Assembly (NCBI GenBank): GCA_013140715.1
Contig: JABFSG010000058.1
Span: forward strand, 1-54,739
Direction: 5' to 3'
Length of the DNA stretch: 54,739 nt
DNA from: Nitrospiraceae bacterium
Lineage (GTDB): Bacteria > Nitrospirota > Nitrospiria > Nitrospirales > Nitrospiraceae
Part shown: positions 1 through 8,428 of the stretch, in pieces
Position numbering within the stretch: the first letter of the stretch is position 1
Layout of the letters: each line of letters opens with the position of its first letter
The notes under the pieces: generated by a model
The model's input: only the letters and a program-made list of their open reading frames with translations
Told to the model about the DNA's origin: nothing
The model's database searches: none
Translations under genes and position numbers: made by a program

Positions 1-226
1 CGACTCCAGCCCCGACTGCCGTGCCGGTCGCCACACGACCGGTCTTCCCACCACTCTCCTCAGCCCCTGCCGACTCTGCCATTTTTCGACAGGCTTCAAT
101 ATCCTGGGCTGCGACCTCTTTCCCCACCGATTGCATATGCGCATTGGGATACAACACTGGGTGCGCGGTCGAACAGGCTGCGAGCAACAACAACCCTCCG
201 ATGATCGGCAGCACATTACGCATCAT
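1..226 (-). CDS. Glycine-rich lipoprotein, 3' end outside window
   Basis: The first 75 codons of a secreted lipoprotein are present. An ATG at 226-224 overlaps the TGA stop of the upstream DUF167 gene (ATGA), so translation is probably coupled. The N-terminus MMRNVLPIIGG is followed by a hydrophobic stretch ending in a lipobox, LLLLAAC, so lipidation at that Cys is expected. The visible tail, ATGTAVGAGV, looks like the start of a glycine-zipper segment of the kind seen in small outer-membrane lipoproteins. That family assignment is inference because the C-terminus is missing. The gene is the last visible member of a minus-strand run with the DUF167 and AAA+ genes. Confidence 0.7.
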   Translation of the reverse strand, partial: MMRNVLPIIGGLLLLAACSTAHPVLYPNAHMQSVGKEVAAQDIEACRKMAESAGAEESGGKTGRVATGTAVGAGV

Positions 227-543
227 GATTTCGCCGATTCTCTTTTATGGTCCACGTTCAAACGAGCCAGCACAAACTCCGCGGTTGCTCCTTTGATAAC
301 AACCCGTTTGTGCCGCCCACCAGCACCGGACTTGATCTGTACTGAAGTAACAGGAATCGATAACCGGCGGGCCAAGAACCCGATTAATTCGTCGTTGGCT
401 AAACCGTCGATCGGGGGAGCGGCCACACGAATTTTGATCGCGTCACCGTGAATACCGACACATTCTGTGGTGGAGGCTTTAGGCTGGATATGAACGGAAA
501 GGACCGCTCCTGCTTTGCTGTCTTGCACAATCAGCGCATTCAT
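223..543 (-). CDS. DUF167 (YggU) family protein
   Basis: This 106-residue protein belongs to the DUF167/YggU family, small single-domain proteins of unknown function. The family pattern is visible: a basic beta strand (LSVHIQPKASTTE), then IKIRVAAPPIDGLANDELIGFLA, then VQIKSGAGGRHKRVVIKG. Its length is typical. It lies 29 bp downstream of the AAA+ ATPase gene and its stop overlaps the start of the next lipoprotein gene, so the three are probably one operon. Nothing in the neighbourhood points to a specific role. Confidence 0.85.
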   Translation of the reverse strand: MNALIVQDSKAGAVLSVHIQPKASTTECVGIHGDAIKIRVAAPPIDGLANDELIGFLARRLSIPVTSVQIKSGAGGRHKRVVIKGATAEFVLARLNVDHKRESAKS

Positions 544-572
544 CCGCGACGGGAGACCCCCCAGGCCTGGGA

Positions 573-1391
573 TCAGAAGATGGCCTTCACCAACTCCACA
601 ATACTGCGCTGCATATCGGGATCGTCGGTGATCGGGCGCGCGATCGCCACCTCGCAGGCTCGATCGGTCGCCACGCCCTGCCGAATGAGCGTCCCGGCAT
701 AGATCAGCAATCTGGTGCTGACCCCTTCTTCCAAGCCATGATTCTTGAGATTTCGCACCTTGCCGCCGAGTTTCACCAAACTGGCCGCGAGATCTCGGCT
801 GATCCCCGCTTCCCGCTCCACCACAGCGGTTTCGATGTCCGGCGCCGGATAGTCGAACTCAATCGCCATAAAACGCTGCTTCGTGCTTTGTTTCAAGTCT
901 TTGAGCACACTCTGGTAGCCTGGGTTATAGGAGATCACCAGGAGGAAATCATCGGCCGCTTCGAGAATCTGGCCTTTCTTTTCAATCGGCAGAAAGCGGC
1001 GATCGTCGCTCAAGGGATGGATGATGACCGTCGTGTCCTTGCGCGCTTCGACGACTTCATCCAGATAGACGATTGCGCCATGCTTCACGCCGAGTGTCAG
1101 CGGTCCATCGACCCAAACCGTCTCTTGGCCCTTGAGCAGATAGCGCCCCACTAGATCAGAGGCGGTAAGATCTTCGTGACAGGCCACCGTAATTAATGGG
1201 CGGCCCAGCCGATAGGCCATATGCTGCACAAAGCGGGTCTTGCCGCAGCCGGTCGGCCCCTTGAGCATGACCGGCATCTTGCTGTTTGCCGCAATGGTGA
1301 AGAGTCCGACTTCACCGCGGACCTCGGCATAGAACGGCTCCCGATCGATGCGGAAAGAACCGATGTCGAGTTCTCGTCCCTGCGTTGTCAT
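573..1391 (-). CDS. MoxR-type AAA+ ATPase of the CbbQ/NirQ/NorQ group
   Basis: This is a 272-residue AAA+ ATPase. Walker A is GPTGCGKT (residues 45-52) and Walker B is IVYLDEV (107-113). A C-terminal helical region resembles the CbbQ C-terminal domain. CbbQ and NorQ proteins act with a von Willebrand factor A partner (CbbO or NorD) as remodelling activators of RuBisCO or nitric-oxide reductase. No such partner gene lies nearby; the downstream gene encodes DUF167. The substrate is therefore unknown, and a generic MoxR chaperone role in metal or cofactor insertion is equally possible. The start codon is followed by [13 protein letters not shown], with no competing upstream start. Confidence 0.85.
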   Translation of the reverse strand: MTTQGRELDIGSFRIDREPFYAEVRGEVGLFTIAANSKMPVMLKGPTGCGKTRFVQHMAYRLGRPLITVACHEDLTASDLVGRYLLKGQETVWVDGPLTLGVKHGAIVYLDEVVEARKDTTVIIHPLSDDRRFLPIEKKGQILEAADDFLLVISYNPGYQSVLKDLKQSTKQRFMAIEFDYPAPDIETAVVEREAGISRDLAASLVKLGGKVRNLKNHGLEEGVSTRLLIYAGTLIRQGVATDRACEVAIARPITDDPDMQRSIVELVKAIF

Positions 1392-1500
1392 ATCCCGCTC
1401 GTCCTATTGGTCAGATCGCCCACTTCGGATCTCACGATTCACGTCTCACCCATCTGTTGGGATCACGATAAACGGAACCGAGGTGGAAGATCAAGCGATC

Positions 1501-1530
1501 CAGCGGGATACTGAAAAAGTCCGCCAATCT
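1501..1530. repeat. Fragment of a GGATGCTGAAAAAGTCCGCC-type palindromic repeat
   Basis: The bases GGATACTGAAAAAGTCCGCC match, in reverse orientation, the right end of the complete repeat at 8279-8402 (GCGGACTTTTTCAGCACCCT). Only about 30 bp is recognisable here, directly next to the 9-bp-periodic palindrome. It looks like a half element left in the intergenic space upstream of the AAA+ gene. Confidence 0.6.
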
Positions 1531-1637
1531 GACTTGTTCATTTGGTTTGTTTGGTTTGTCTCGTTTATTTTGTTGGCGAACCTGACCAGAGGAACCAAAT
1601 CAACCAGATAAACAAAACAAACCAGACCTACCAGACT
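1531..1637. repeat. 9-bp-periodic imperfect palindrome, copy 1
   Basis: The left arm repeats TTGGTTTGT-like 9-mers, for example TTTGGTTTGTTTGG. The right arm repeats ACCARAnnn-like 9-mers, for example AACCAAATCAACCAG. The arms are imperfectly complementary, so the transcript could form a long bulged hairpin. It lies between the start of the AAA+ gene and the stop codon of the histidine kinase gene (minus strand), exactly abutting the latter's end. Copies with the same period are at 10739, 11238, 37051 and 40840. A terminator or mRNA 3'-end stabiliser is plausible but unproven. Confidence 0.75.
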
Positions 1638-4600
1638 AGGCGGCCTTCACACCGGTCAGAACTTCGCGCACCTTTTGCGCCAGCGTATGGGGCGAGAAAG
1701 GCTTTGGCAGGAACCCGATTTCCAGGTTCACACCGCCGTGATCGAAAACCGGATGGTCCGGATATCCCGACATATACAGCACTTTGATCCCCGGCCGAAT
1801 AGTGAGAATCTTTTCCGCGACTTCAGGCCCGCTCATCTGGGGCATCACAACATCCGTCAGCAACAGATGGATCGGCCCCACATGTTTTGCGCTGGTAAGG
1901 AGGGCTTCGATACCATGGCGCGCCACCAGCACCGTATAGCCTTGGAGCCGCAGCGTCTCGTTCACCAGACCACGAACCGCCGGCTCGTCCTCAACCAAGA
2001 GGATCGTTTCGTGGCCCCGCACCGAATCGGTCGCATCGACCGCCCCCGTCAGCTCATGAGTTTCTTGTTCGACCCGTGGGAAGTAGATCCGGAACGTCGT
2101 GCCCCGATCAGGAGCGCTCTCCACCGTAATACTTCCTCCACTCTGCTTGACGATGCCGTAGACAGTCGAAAGTCCCAATCCTGTCCCTTTGCCTTTCTCC
2201 TTCGTCGTAAAGAACGGTTCAAACAGGTGCGACCGGGTTTCAGCATCCATCCCTTGGCCACTATCGCGTACCGCCAGCAACACATAGGATCCCGGCCCGA
2301 CTCCCGCGGCATTGAGGCGTAACCCTTCCTCAATCGTCACATTCCTGGTTTCAACCGTCAGGCGTCCACCCTTAGGCATTGCATCGCGGGCATTCACCAC
2401 CAAATTCATGATGACCTGTTCGATCTGGCCGGGATCCGCCTTGATGGCGCCGGCCGACGAATCGAGTTCCGTGTTGAACTCGATGATATCTTCACCGATA
2501 AGACGCCGTAACATCCCATCCATATTGGAAACCAGCGCATTGAGATCGAGGACTTTCGCCGCGATGAACTGACGGCGGCTGAACGCCAGCAATTGACGGG
2601 TAAGCCCGGATGCCCGGTCCGCCGCCTTCTTCACTTCTTCCAAATCCTTTCTCATGCCGTCGGTGGGCCCCAGACGCCCCAAGAGCAACTCGCTGTACCC
2701 TCGAATCACCGTCAGGAGATTATTGAAATCGTGCGCCATCCCGCCGGCCAATCGGCCCACCGCCTCCATCTTCTGCGCCTGCCGCAACTGCGCTTCGGTT
2801 TCTTGTAACACCCCCTCTGTTCGAGCCCGATCGCCGAATTGGCCGATTTTAAGACCGATGTCTTCCGCCATTCGTAGCAATTCACCATCGGGCTGCCGCG
2901 CCTGACGGCTGAAGAATTCGATGACACCCTCGATCTCATTTCCTACGAGAATAGGTAATCCCAACGCCCCGCGAAACCCGACTTGCCGGGCCTGGGACCC
3001 ACGAGGGAAATTGCTATCTACTGTGACGTCCGCCACCCAGGCCGACTTCCCACTGGCCCAAATACGTCCTGGCAGATCCTGGCCTCGTGTAAACGCACGT
3101 TGCCTGGTGTCCGAAACAAACGGTTCGGCCTGGACGGACGGCGCCTGCCACTGGTCGAAACAACGCAGCACCGCAGCCGCTTTATCCACCCGCCAAAATA
3201 CGCCCAGATCCCACTCCAAACTTTCCCCGATTGCCTGAATGATCTTTGGAACCGCCTCTTCCAATGTCACCGCCTCGGAGAGAACTCGGGTCACTGCATA
3301 ATGAGACGCGAGACGCCGTTCAGCTCGACGGCGGTCCGTAATGTCCCGGATAAAGGCGTTGAAGATGTACGCATCCCCATACTTTGCCGGCGACACCGCA
3401 AACTCGACGGGGAACTCCCTCCCATCCTTGTGCTGGGCGAGAATTTCAATCCGGCGATTCAAGATCGCGCCCGTTCCTGTTCGAAGAAATTCACGAACGG
3501 CCTGCTCATGCGCCTGACGGTCCTGTGCGGAAATGAGAGTCTCGGAAAAAGTGCGTCCCAGCGCTTCCTCGCGGGACCACCCAAAAATCGCCGTCGCCTG
3601 CGTATTCCAATCCGTCACTATCCCGGTCGAGTCGATGGTGACCACCGCGTCAAGCGCAGTATCGACGACCGCCCGATTCCTTTCCTGACTCTGGAGCAGC
3701 GCAGCCTCAGCGGCTTTTGCCCAGGCGCTTTCCTGCTGTGCTTGCCGATGCTCCGCTTGTAAACGTGCCATGGCCCAGAACAACAGGCCCATCATGGAAA
3801 TCCAAACCGCCCCGCCTACGATTCCGGCTTTCCACAAGAACGCATGAATGGGCGCCAGGACCTCCTCTCGCTCCATCTGCACCAGAACCGACCAATTCAA
3901 CCCAGTAAATTCTCCAAACCCTCTGGTCTTCGCATAGCCAGTCACTACCTGAACATGCCGACGTACATGTTCTTCCTCGATGAACCCCGGTGCACCGGCC
4001 TCGCTCAGCAGCACCGAAGGGAGCCTGAGCTCTTTGAGATTGAGAGGCTCCTTGCGGGACAGATCCGAGTCGACAAATACCCTGCCACCCTTTGTCGACA
4101 TTCGATATTCCACTCGCCCACCTGCTCCCTGTTGGACTTCAAGCGAGCGAATCGTCCTGGTGCTGACCTCCTCCAAAAATGGAACGCCGACCCGCGCAGT
4201 CACAATGCCCAGAAAGGCGCCTCGTGAGTCGAGAATCGGAGCCGTAAACGCAATCGCAGCAACGCCACTCTCAGCCTCCTGCTCCGCAACATCGGCAATA
4301 TCGAACCGTCGCGTCGTACGAGCGGCGATAAACGATGCAGCGCGGCTATCATCGCGCCCTAGCAGCGAAACCTCCGTCGCCGCCACGACCGTACCCTGGA
4401 CATCCGCCACCACGATCGATTGGTAAGCCGGGGCATATTCTTTCTTCATCCATGTCAGATATTCAGAGCGATAGTTCGGATCGGAATTTTGCAACGCCAA
4501 ATTTCTGGCCATCATGAGCACATCGCCCTGGCGTTCAAACAGCATCCGGTCGAGTTTCTCGGAAATTTCCGCCGCTGCCAGCGTGAGTTCACCTCCTGTC

Positions 4601-4740
4601 GCCGCGACAACACGATCTTCGACGAGCCGGATCAGGCCGACACCGGCGAGGATGGCGCAGACCGTCATGACGAGAAGAAGATAGGGCAACCACCGATAGC
4701 GGCGAGACGTGCTGACTGATAGGGCCATCGAGGTCTTCAT
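1636..4740 (-). CDS. Membrane-bound hybrid sensor histidine kinase (dCache-like, PAS, GAF, HisKA, HATPase, REC)
   Basis: This 1034-residue protein is a complete hybrid kinase. A transmembrane helix near residues 16-38 is followed by an extracytoplasmic Cache-type sensor of about 260 residues and a second helix near 305-327. After these come a PAS domain (VVDTALDAVVTIDSTGIVTD), a GAF-like domain, HisKA with the phospho-acceptor H670 in GGMAHDFNNLL, and a HATPase with the GKGTGLGLSTVYG box. A C-terminal receiver carries phospho-acceptor D963 in LLLTDVVMPQM. The HDFNN-type H-box is typical of NtrB/PAS-hybrid kinases. No separate response regulator gene is adjacent. Its start overlaps the stop of the YkgJ-DUF2156 gene (ATGA), so both are probably co-expressed. 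Confidence 0.92.
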   Translation of the reverse strand: MKTSMALSVSTSRRYRWLPYLLLVMTVCAILAGVGLIRLVEDRVVAATGGELTLAAAEISEKLDRMLFERQGDVLMMARNLALQNSDPNYRSEYLTWMKKEYAPAYQSIVVADVQGTVVAATEVSLLGRDDSRAASFIAARTTRRFDIADVAEQEAESGVAAIAFTAPILDSRGAFLGIVTARVGVPFLEEVSTRTIRSLEVQQGAGGRVEYRMSTKGGRVFVDSDLSRKEPLNLKELRLPSVLLSEAGAPGFIEEEHVRRHVQVVTGYAKTRGFGEFTGLNWSVLVQMEREEVLAPIHAFLWKAGIVGGAVWISMMGLLFWAMARLQAEHRQAQQESAWAKAAEAALLQSQERNRAVVDTALDAVVTIDSTGIVTDWNTQATAIFGWSREEALGRTFSETLISAQDRQAHEQAVREFLRTGTGAILNRRIEILAQHKDGREFPVEFAVSPAKYGDAYIFNAFIRDITDRRRAERRLASHYAVTRVLSEAVTLEEAVPKIIQAIGESLEWDLGVFWRVDKAAAVLRCFDQWQAPSVQAEPFVSDTRQRAFTRGQDLPGRIWASGKSAWVADVTVDSNFPRGSQARQVGFRGALGLPILVGNEIEGVIEFFSRQARQPDGELLRMAEDIGLKIGQFGDRARTEGVLQETEAQLRQAQKMEAVGRLAGGMAHDFNNLLTVIRGYSELLLGRLGPTDGMRKDLEEVKKAADRASGLTRQLLAFSRRQFIAAKVLDLNALVSNMDGMLRRLIGEDIIEFNTELDSSAGAIKADPGQIEQVIMNLVVNARDAMPKGGRLTVETRNVTIEEGLRLNAAGVGPGSYVLLAVRDSGQGMDAETRSHLFEPFFTTKEKGKGTGLGLSTVYGIVKQSGGSITVESAPDRGTTFRIYFPRVEQETHELTGAVDATDSVRGHETILLVEDEPAVRGLVNETLRLQGYTVLVARHGIEALLTSAKHVGPIHLLLTDVVMPQMSGPEVAEKILTIRPGIKVLYMSGYPDHPVFDHGGVNLEIGFLPKPFSPHTLAQKVREVLTGVKAA

Positions 4741-6248
4741 GATTGACGCGCCGGGGAAGCAACAGAGTTGGGAATCAACATGGCAGGATGGTAGGCCTGT
4801 TTCGATGCACGCAATCCCGGGAGGCCTGCATCGTCCATCGTATTGATGTATTCAGCCCCTGCCGCCGCGACCGTCCGGCAGGTCTCCCGGAAGAGATACT
4901 GCGCTAAACCGGGAAGAGTCCGATCCGCCACCTCTAACAGGACACAGAAAGTCCCGCTCGTCAACCAATAGCCGAAGGTATAGGCACACAACCGTCCGTG
5001 AGTCCTCACAACCTTGCCCGTAACTCGAAGAACCGAGGCCTGCGACCAGATCACTTCATGAGCCGACACAGCATCGACCGCCAGCATCGCGCCGAACGAT
5101 TCGAGGCCTTCCGTCTGCTTCTGTCGCGACCAGTCTCCTAAGAGGGTACGACAGCCCTGACGGTCGCTGAGCCGATAGGAGTCCACCTCAAACGACTGTT
5201 CTCGTTCGAATCGATTGCACAATGCCCGTTGAGATCTATACCGATCGCCCGCCAAGGCCGCGAGGTCTGTTGCGCGATACAGATAGTCCGGCTCCTTCGG
5301 CGTCACACGATAGCCCAGCCGTTCCAGCTCTGGGACTAACCGGGCTGGCACGTTCTCAACCCGACTTACCGGCGAATCGCCGTTCCATCGCTGCAACAGC
5401 TGCATCGCATCGAACAAAGGAGCCTCGATCGAGCCGGCCCCGATCGGAGGCAAGGCCATAAACCAGCCATCGGACGATTGTGCAAACAGGCAAAAGGCCC
5501 CCCGAAGCTCCATCCACCAATAGGCCAACATTCGGTTCCACATGTAGTGAAAAACCGGTGCATAGGCCGCAAGCGACTGGCCCTCGCAACTCTCAGACCG
5601 GTCCAAGGCCGCGGCCATAAGCGGGACATCCTCCAGTCCGAACCGATGCAGCCTCGTAGTCCCCCATCGACCAGCCACCGCTTCAGTGAGACGCGGAAGA
5701 GAGGCAAGCACTACCACGTCCTCTTGAAACCGCCCGATGAGGCGAGGATGCGCAACGACTTGATCATGAATATCTGCTTGATTGAGCAGGCCCATGACCT
5801 GCTCGGCATGACGCTGGACCTCCCCCGGGATCTGCTCTCGCATGAAGGGGCATTTCGTATCCCACCCCAACAATACTTGGTCCTGCCGTTCATCCCACAT
5901 CAGCGCCAGCGGATAGAGCTGACAATCGAGCGGGCGCTGCTCGTAGATACGGCAAGTTAAGGTCGCTGTCTCGAATGCCGGACAGATATACCCATCGTTA
6001 TGGGAATCGGGAACCAGCTGCACCTGTGACCCTCGACGATTGGGAAAGGCCCTTCCTTGAAGGCCTCCAGCAAGAGCCCCGGCAATTTCGTTCTCTGTAA
6101 AATAGGGACGAAGAGCGCTATCTGGGTCTGGAAACCGACAGCAGACATCGCACTGGAGACAGATATGGCTCGGTACGAGTTGTGAAAGTGGGGTCAGCGG
6201 TGTCACAGAATGCCAATTAGACCATGGCTGTATGATGTCTAAGCCCAT
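4737..6248 (-). CDS. YkgJ-type cysteine cluster protein fused to a DUF2156/GNAT-like domain
   Basis: The predicted protein is 503 residues from the ATG at 6248. The N-terminal part carries the YkgJ metal-binding motif CLQCDVCC (Cys 30, 33, 36 and 37), followed by ICPAFETATLTCRIYEQRPLDCQLYPL, the second conserved cysteine block. The C-terminal half (PDYLYRATDLAALAGDRY through AGAEYINTMDD) resembles DUF2156, the acyltransferase-like domain at the C-terminus of lysyl-phosphatidylglycerol synthases. A longer reading frame reaches 6461, but its extra residues do not look protein-like and would run into the divergent gene. The exact start is uncertain because no clear ribosome site is visible. The stop overlaps the kinase start. 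Confidence 0.75.
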   Translation of the reverse strand: MGLDIIQPWSNWHSVTPLTPLSQLVPSHICLQCDVCCRFPDPDSALRPYFTENEIAGALAGGLQGRAFPNRRGSQVQLVPDSHNDGYICPAFETATLTCRIYEQRPLDCQLYPLALMWDERQDQVLLGWDTKCPFMREQIPGEVQRHAEQVMGLLNQADIHDQVVAHPRLIGRFQEDVVVLASLPRLTEAVAGRWGTTRLHRFGLEDVPLMAAALDRSESCEGQSLAAYAPVFHYMWNRMLAYWWMELRGAFCLFAQSSDGWFMALPPIGAGSIEAPLFDAMQLLQRWNGDSPVSRVENVPARLVPELERLGYRVTPKEPDYLYRATDLAALAGDRYRSQRALCNRFEREQSFEVDSYRLSDRQGCRTLLGDWSRQKQTEGLESFGAMLAVDAVSAHEVIWSQASVLRVTGKVVRTHGRLCAYTFGYWLTSGTFCVLLEVADRTLPGLAQYLFRETCRTVAAAGAEYINTMDDAGLPGLRASKQAYHPAMLIPNSVASPARQS

Positions 6249-6454
6249 TGAAGAAATCGATTTATGTGCAGCCCATACTAGCACCATTCTGCAGAACTGC
6301 CCAAAAGGATGTTTGATTTCACCGGCACCCCTCCAACTCGCGCCACTGTCGAATATGCGCTGTAACTCCCCAGACTCTCGCCCCCTCCTCTCGCCCCTTG
6401 TACGGTCCTCAAAGCCCGTGTTACAGTTCATGGGCCTCGCATGAGGGGCTCTCA

Positions 6455-7945
6455 TTGACACGAATACTGCCTCTGTCTGACTTGGCTACCTCCGACCTCC
6501 TTCATCGCTGCGCAACCATTCGCGACCGGCTGAGTCAAGCTGGTCTCTTTCCGTCTATACCCGAACAGGTTTCGACTTCTGAAACAGCCGCTGCCACGAC
6601 GACTTGGCGAATTGGTACGACACCCTTTCCTCTTACCAGAGACCAATTGGACTTTTTTCACCGACTCGGGCCGCAGCTCCTATCCTTTTATCGAGCCCTG
6701 AACCGCCTCTATGCCGACAGCCTGCGGGGGCTTCAACCGGCCTGGGTCGCGGGATACCTGGACCAAGGCAAACCGGAGGCCCTGCTCACCTACAGCCGGA
6801 TGAAGCGGTTTCGCGACCAGCTCCCTGCCGTCATCAGACCGGACATCATCCCCACCCAGGACGGCATGGTGATCACTGAACTGGACTCAGTGCCAGGGGG
6901 AATCGGAATGACCGGAGCGCTGACGGAGATATACGGCCAATGGTCATTGGCCAATGATCCCACCCCTCATCCCTTGGAATTCGTTGGAGGCCCTGAGGGA
7001 ATGGTTCGAGGATTTGCAGCCATGTTGAGAGATCAGCTCGCCCAACATACCGGTTGCATCGCGATTCTGCTGTCGGAAGAGGCCAAAGACTATCGGCCTG
7101 AAATGCGATGGCTCGCGGTACGGCTTCAAGCCATCGGCCTCGACGCCTACTGCGTGGAGCCCCGCGATATTCGATTCACCGAAGAAGGCCTCTGGGTCAC
7201 CAACGATGGAAAGGACCGGCCGATCGCCTTGATCTACCGGTTCTATGAGCTATTCGATCTTCTGAATATCCCCAAATCCGAACTTGTCCAATATGCCCTC
7301 AAGAAAGGCCGGGTCGCAGTCACACCTCCCTACAAGCCGGCGCTGGAAGAGAAGCTTGCCTTTGGCCTTCTCCATCACCCAGCCCTACGACCCTTCTGGG
7401 AGAAGGCCTTGGGCTTGGAGGTCTTCCTCCACCTAACCACTATGATGCCTCGCACGTGGATTCTCGATCCTGCGCCGATTCCTCCATCCGCCACGATCCC
7501 CGGTTTGGCAATTGGAGGGCGGGCCGTCATGAACTGGCAAGACCTGACCACCGCGACCCAGAAAGAGCGGCAGTTCGTCATCAAGCCATCGGGGTTTTCA
7601 GAACTCGCCTGGGGCAGCCGAGGCGTGTCGGTCGGACACGATATGCCGCAGAGCGAATGGACCGGCGCCATTGACAAGGCTTTGAACGCTTTCCCTCAAA
7701 CCCCCTACATCCTGCAGGAGTTTCACAAGGGTCGTCTGTATGACCTCGACTACTTCGACCCGGTGACCGGTGAGATGAACCGGATGTCCGGTCGCGCCAG
7801 ACTTTCACCCTATTACTTCGTGAGTGGCGAAAAGACCGAACTGGCTGGTATTCTGGCTACCATCTGCCCGGCGGACAAAAAGGTGATCCACGGAATGAAA
7901 GATGCCATCATGGTACCCTGCGCGATTGAAGCCGGTAAGGGGTAA
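6455..7945 (+). CDS. ATP-grasp-like protein of unknown function
   Basis: I choose the TTG at 6455, which has GAGGGG about eight bases upstream, giving 496 residues. An upstream ATG at 6398 lacks such a site. The protein has features of the circularly permuted ATP-grasp fold seen in glutathionylspermidine-synthase-like proteins: PTQDGMVITELDSVPGG, then QFVIKPSGFSELAWGSRGVSV as the probable nucleotide-binding Lys/Gly-rich segment, and YILQEFHKG. The assignment is by pattern only. The next gene, 8 bp downstream, encodes a thioredoxin-fold protein, so the pair may make or use a thiol or peptide-like conjugate. It is divergent from the YkgJ fusion gene. Confidence 0.6.
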   Translation: MTRILPLSDLATSDLLHRCATIRDRLSQAGLFPSIPEQVSTSETAAATTTWRIGTTPFPLTRDQLDFFHRLGPQLLSFYRALNRLYADSLRGLQPAWVAGYLDQGKPEALLTYSRMKRFRDQLPAVIRPDIIPTQDGMVITELDSVPGGIGMTGALTEIYGQWSLANDPTPHPLEFVGGPEGMVRGFAAMLRDQLAQHTGCIAILLSEEAKDYRPEMRWLAVRLQAIGLDAYCVEPRDIRFTEEGLWVTNDGKDRPIALIYRFYELFDLLNIPKSELVQYALKKGRVAVTPPYKPALEEKLAFGLLHHPALRPFWEKALGLEVFLHLTTMMPRTWILDPAPIPPSATIPGLAIGGRAVMNWQDLTTATQKERQFVIKPSGFSELAWGSRGVSVGHDMPQSEWTGAIDKALNAFPQTPYILQEFHKGRLYDLDYFDPVTGEMNRMSGRARLSPYYFVSGEKTELAGILATICPADKKVIHGMKDAIMVPCAIEAGKG

Positions 7946-7953
7946 GGGGCAAA

Positions 7954-8202
7954 ATGACGCTGTATCACGTAGCCTGGTGTCCGGACTGTGAAGTGGTGCG
8001 CCAAAAACTGGCGGATCTGCACATCGAATATGACCATGTTATTGTGCCAGACATACGCCCGATGCGCACAGTGGTGAAAGAAGTCTCAGGCCAGTACTAT
8101 GTTCCTGTCCTCAAAGACGGGGACCGGGTGTTGACGGAGACCGAGGATATCCTCGATCATCTGGACAAGACCTACGGTCCGGAACGGATCGCCGACAGCT
8201 AG
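7954..8202 (+). CDS. Glutaredoxin / GST N-terminal domain protein
   Basis: This 82-residue single-domain thioredoxin-fold protein starts MTLYHVAWCPDCEVVRQKL. Its CPDC redox-active motif sits in the usual place after the first beta strand. The cis-proline region YYVPVLKDGDRVLTETEDILDHLD matches the glutathione S-transferase N-terminal and glutaredoxin pattern for binding a thiol substrate. The helical C-terminal domain of GSTs is absent, so a glutaredoxin-like role is more likely. It starts 8 bp after the ATP-grasp-like gene and is probably in the same operon. Confidence 0.85.
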   Translation: MTLYHVAWCPDCEVVRQKLADLHIEYDHVIVPDIRPMRTVVKEVSGQYYVPVLKDGDRVLTETEDILDHLDKTYGPERIADS

Positions 8203-8278
8203 TAGGTTATGGAAAAGCCATTTTGCACAGCAAGAACTATGATGACCGACATGTGTGAGACAAGAGGAGAGCACACTC

Positions 8279-8402
8279 GCAGGATGCTCAAAATGGCCGG
8301 CCGCAAGGCCGCAGTGAAGGAAGAGGCGAGGCGTACGCTTCGGTACGTTGAGCCTCTGAGCGAAGCGAGAACGAAGCTGGCGGACTTTTTCAGCACCCTG
8401 CC
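8279..8402. repeat. Complete 120-bp palindromic intergenic repeat
   Basis: The ends are inverted copies: AGGATGCTCAAAA at the left and TTTTTCAGCACCCT at the right. Inside is a second stem, GAGGCGAGGCGTACGC facing GTACGTTGAGCCTC around a TTCG loop. The whole element can fold into an extended cruciform. A 69-codon open frame covers it (8209-8418) but its residues come from the repeat, so I do not call a gene. I recognise the type as frequent in Nitrospira genomes from memory; this was not searched. A half copy is at 1501-1530. Confidence 0.75.
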
Positions 8403-8428
8403 GATCCACCGACAGTAAAGGAGCCCGC

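Noticed and set aside
6249-6461. N-terminal extension of the YkgJ fusion protein
   Set aside because: It would overlap the start of the divergent gene and contains no conserved or signal-like residues.
8209-8418. Open frame of 69 codons between the thioredoxin-fold and KamA genes
   Set aside because: Most of it is the palindromic repeat at 8279-8402, and no protein-like pattern is seen.
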